DNA from: Bacteroidota bacterium
Lineage (GTDB): Bacteria > Bacteroidota > Bacteroidia > Bacteroidales > Prolixibacteraceae
Direction: 5' to 3'
Length of the DNA: 47,690 nt
Assembly: GCA_029265715.1 (NCBI GenBank)
Contig: JAJUGZ010000023.1
Coordinates: forward strand, 1-47,690
Part shown: piece after piece, positions 45,150 to 47,690 of the stretch
Numbering within the stretch: position 1 is the stretch's first letter
Layout of the letters: every line of letters begins with the position of its first letter
Translations under genes and position numbers: made by a program
Notes under the pieces: generated by a model
What the model saw: only the letters and a program-made list of their open reading frames with translations
The model's database searches: none
Told to the model about the DNA's origin: nothing

Positions 45150-46679
45150 ATGCAGGAAAAAATTCTTATTCTTGATTTTGGTTCGCAGTATACGCAGCTT
45201 ATCGGTCGAAGGGTCCGCGAGTTAAATGTGTATTGCGAAATCTATCCGTTTAACCATTATCCAGAGATCGACGAAACGGTTAAAGGGGTGATTTTGTCCG
45301 GAAGTCCGTATTCGGTACGCGACGAGAATGCCCCGAAACCTGATTTGTCGGCCATAAAGGGCAAGATGCCATTATTAGGCGTTTGCTACGGGGCGCAATA
45401 TTTGTCGCACTTTTTTGGAGGAGAAGTGCTTCCGTCGAACTCACGCGAGTACGGTCGGGCCAACCTTGAGTTTATCGATCAAAACAATATCTTGTTTAAA
45501 CAGATCAGCCGGCATACTCAGGTTTGGATGTCGCACGGCGATACCATCGATCGGCTGCCTGAATCGTATAAAATTATTGCCAGCACTGCCGATGTAAAAA
45601 ATGCGGCATTTGTGGTCGAAGGCGAACAAACGTTTGGAATACAGTTCCATCCTGAAGTTTATCACACCACCGAAGGGACACAGCTCCTGAAAAACTTCGT
45701 GGTAGATGTGTGCGGTTGCAAACAGGACTGGACTCCGGATTCGTTTATTGAAACGACAGTTGCCGAGCTGAAAGCCAAACTGGGCGACGACAAAGTGGTA
45801 CTGGGCCTTTCGGGCGGTGTCGATTCGAGTGTGGCTGCGGTATTACTGAATAAGGCAATCGGTAAAAACCTGACCTGTATCTTCGTTGATAACGGGTTGC
45901 TCCGGAAGGACGAATTTGCCAGTGTTATCGACTCATACCAGCACATGGGACTGAATGTGATTGGCGTCGATGCCCGTCAGAAATTCTGGAACGACCTGGC
46001 CGGTGTGACCGATCCGGAGAAAAAACGCAAAATCATTGGCCGCGACTTTATCGAAGTGTTCGACGAAGAAGCGCACAAAATACAAGATGTAAAATGGCTG
46101 GGACAAGGGACGATTTATCCCGATGTCATCGAGTCGGTTTCGGTAAACGGTCCGTCGGCCACCATCAAATCGCACCACAACGTGGGGGGGCTTCCGGAAA
46201 AAATGAAACTGAAAGTGGTTGAACCGCTGAAGCTTTTGTTTAAAGATGAGGTCCGTCGCGTGGGTAAGGCCCTTGGCATTAAGCCCGAATTGCTGGGCCG
46301 TCACCCGTTCCCGGGGCCAGGTCTTGGCATCCGTATCCTGAGCGATATTACCCCGGAGAAAGTTCGTATTTTGCAGGAAGCCGACGCGATTTTTATCAAC
46401 GGGTTGCGCGAGTGGGGCCTGTACGACAAAGTCTGGCAGGCTGGCGTGATGTTGCTGCCGGTCCAGTCGGTGGGCGTGATGGGCGATGAACGTACTTACG
46501 AAAATGTAGTGGCGCTGCGGGCTGTGGCTTCAACCGACGGGATGACTGCCGACTGGGTGCACCTGCCATACGAGTTTTTGGCCAAAATGTCGAACGAGAT
46601 TATTAACAAAGTGCGGGGGATTAACCGCGTTGTTTACGACATCAGCTCAAAACCGCCGGCAACCATCGAATGGGAATAA
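45150..46679 (+). CDS. guaA: GMP synthase (glutamine-hydrolysing)
   Basis: 509 residues. It converts XMP to GMP using glutamine and ATP. The N-terminal class I amidotransferase domain has the catalytic Cys in LGVCYGAQY and the His-x-Glu in FHPEVYH; the ATP pyrophosphatase loop is [12 protein letters not shown], and the C-terminal dimerisation domain ends with the typical PPATIEWE. It has its own promoter. A degenerate leader-type module and a very strong hairpin follow. Confidence 0.97.
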   Translation: MQEKILILDFGSQYTQLIGRRVRELNVYCEIYPFNHYPEIDETVKGVILSGSPYSVRDENAPKPDLSAIKGKMPLLGVCYGAQYLSHFFGGEVLPSNSREYGRANLEFIDQNNILFKQISRHTQVWMSHGDTIDRLPESYKIIASTADVKNAAFVVEGEQTFGIQFHPEVYHTTEGTQLLKNFVVDVCGCKQDWTPDSFIETTVAELKAKLGDDKVVLGLSGGVDSSVAAVLLNKAIGKNLTCIFVDNGLLRKDEFASVIDSYQHMGLNVIGVDARQKFWNDLAGVTDPEKKRKIIGRDFIEVFDEEAHKIQDVKWLGQGTIYPDVIESVSVNGPSATIKSHHNVGGLPEKMKLKVVEPLKLLFKDEVRRVGKALGIKPELLGRHPFPGPGLGIRILSDITPEKVRILQEADAIFINGLREWGLYDKVWQAGVMLLPVQSVGVMGDERTYENVVALRAVASTDGMTADWVHLPYEFLAKMSNEIINKVRGINRVVYDISSKPPATIEWE

Positions 46680-46690
46680 TTCTTTCAAAA

Positions 46691-46778
46691 ATTAAACAGC
46701 TGTAAGAGCCATCGCTCATACACACCGAAATGAACAAATGGCTTTCCATCTGACAACTTAAAAACAAATTATTTACGG
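46691..46778 (+). repeat. ATGA-bracketed module, type A (copy 4, shortened)
   Basis: 88 bases that align with copies 2 and 3 but lack about 47 bases of the tail; the opening ATGA has become ATTA. It ends just before ATGA like the others, but what follows is the guaA terminator hairpin and not a gene. The outer 5' arm is degraded while the inner AGAGCCAT can pair with ATGGCTTT, so a stem is kept. Confidence 0.65.
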
Positions 46779-46785
46779 ATGAATA

Positions 46786-46833
46786 ACGCACAAAAGGGGA
46801 ACTCGATAACCGGGTTTCCCTTTTGTGCGTTTT
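46786..46833 (+). terminator. strong terminator between guaA and the lipoprotein gene
   Basis: ACGCACAAAAGGGGAAC (46786-46802) pairs with GTTTCCCTTTTGTGCGT (46814-46830): 17 bp with one G-T wobble, then TTT. It lies between convergent genes and may serve both directions. Confidence 0.85.
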
Positions 46834-46880
46834 GAGTGATTAACCCGATGAGCGTTGAATCATCGGATCAATAGCAAAAA

Positions 46881-47690
46881 CTACCGGATTCGGATCTCTC
46901 TGCTTTGGTCGCCGATGGTTAAAGTAGCCAGATTGTCGCATTCGCCATTGCCGTAATCAATAGTCCAGCTGTGATTATTGCTGGTCTGGAACGTAATGAT
47001 GCCGCTGACAATATGGTGGCACGAGGTTTTGAACACCAACGGGTCGTTTGCGCTGACCGTTTTGGTTACTTCTGTCCCCGACATGCGCGTAAACGCAACG
47101 GTTCCCCAGCTTACAATCTGGTTGTCGGAGCGGCCGGGCATTCCTTTGTCGTATTCGCGGGTGAGGTTTGCCACCCGGTGTGCCGAACCGGTATTATTCG
47201 GGAACGAGATGGTTACATCTTCGCTGATTTGGGCTGTGCGGACGTGATTCTCATAGTCTTTTGAGATTGTCTTGGTGATATTGCCATTCACTTTTTTACC
47301 ATCGACATAGAAATTGTCAAACGTTTTGTCGCGAACCGAAGGGAAAGTTGTAAATGATTCTGACGAGACAATAATTTTTCCGGAGCGTACTTTCCCGTCT
47401 TTCCCGGTGCAGGCGGTACCAAAATCGATGGTCAGCACCTGGGGCGACGATTGGGTGTTGATGGTAATTACCGGACAATTGGTAATATAGAAATCACCTT
47501 CGAGGGCAGCCGACTTCAGTTCGCCGGAATTAAGGTCAATCGCTTCATCAACCAGTCCGTCTATATCCAGCATCACTTCTTCTGCAACCGATTCCTGTTG
47601 CGACAGGATGATGTCGTTATCATTCGACGAACTGTCGTCTTTCTGGCAGGCCGGCGTTAGCAACAGCATTAACCCCATGGCAAAAAATAA
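46881..47690 (-). CDS. lipoprotein of unknown function (5' end outside window)
   Basis: At least 265 residues; the frame stays open to the window edge, and the hydrophobic run LFFAMGLMLLLTPAC shows that the true start lies just beyond 47690. The lipobox TPAC is followed by an acidic linker (QKDDSSSNDND) and a beta-rich body with no recognised domain. VITINTQSSPQVLTIDFGTAC and the repeated theme at SNNHSWTIDYGNGECDN (each about 17-21 residues, here only named) suggest two similar beta domains, each with an I-D-Y/F-G-x-x-x-C motif. It is probably a surface or periplasmic lipoprotein of Bacteroidota type. Confidence 0.65.
   Translation of the reverse strand, partial: LFFAMGLMLLLTPACQKDDSSSNDNDIILSQQESVAEEVMLDIDGLVDEAIDLNSGELKSAALEGDFYITNCPVITINTQSSPQVLTIDFGTACTGKDGKVRSGKIIVSSESFTTFPSVRDKTFDNFYVDGKKVNGNITKTISKDYENHVRTAQISEDVTISFPNNTGSAHRVANLTREYDKGMPGRSDNQIVSWGTVAFTRMSGTEVTKTVSANDPLVFKTSCHHIVSGIITFQTSNNHSWTIDYGNGECDNLATLTIGDQSREIRIR

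Overview
The window looks like a chromosomal segment of a Bacteroidota bacterium, probably order Marinilabiliales/Bacteroidales and possibly Prolixibacteraceae; the family-level placement is inference. Supporting signs are promoters of the Bacteroidota type (TTTG, 19 bases, TAnnTTTG) upstream of trxB, tRNA-Pro and rpsA, the absence of clear Shine-Dalgarno sequences, a NigD-like lipoprotein, a DUF3822 gene beside rsmD, a type IX secretion sorting domain, and a long multi-S1 RpsA. No transposase, phage or CRISPR array is visible.

Layout. 0-11 kb is mostly housekeeping: a methyltransferase, tRNA-Pro(GGG), trxB, ridA, an S9 peptidase lipoprotein, a NigD-like lipoprotein, a thioredoxin lipoprotein, a SRPBCC protein, pyrE, a Nudix hydrolase, a thioredoxin-fold protein lacking its cysteines, and coaD. 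11.4-21 kb is a sugar-transfer island of two blocks that converge: each starts with a DPM1-like GT2 glycosyltransferase and continues with large multi-membrane-span GT-C proteins. This suggests polyprenyl-phosphate-sugar synthesis followed by transfer outside the membrane. 21-24.7 kb runs leftward: cysK (behind a cysteine-rich leader peptide and a terminator), a Ppx/GppA phosphatase and an NtrC-type response regulator. 24.7-29.1 kb holds an ABC exporter pair, rsmD, DUF3822 and a membrane-anchored unknown. 29.2-35.5 kb has a RecD-like helicase, a C1 peptidase, rnz, a STAS protein and rpsA. 36-42.5 kb is a nucleotide-sugar operon: ugd, UDP-xylose synthase, rmlA, rmlC, rmlD and phosphohexomutase, without rmlB. 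The right end has a DUF1080 protein, a CotH/T9SS protein, guaA and a lipoprotein cut by the window edge.

The most unusual signal is a dispersed set of 88-185 base modules, nine copies at five loci, that begin with ATGA (ATTA in one) and stop just before another ATGA. At four loci they stand head to tail directly in front of the start codon of an unrelated gene (ridA, a GT-C transferase, a C1 peptidase, ugd), so the last ATGA is the gene's own ATG. They contain internal inverted repeats whose pairing is kept while sequence changes, and several encode 38-48 codon ORFs ending at or within a few bases of the next ATG. They could be a start-codon-targeting mobile element, translationally coupled leader ORFs, or RNA regulators.

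Two further regulatory candidates stand out: a ribosome-mediated cysteine attenuator in front of cysK, and a competing pair of hairpins overlapping the start codon of the leftward GT2 gene.
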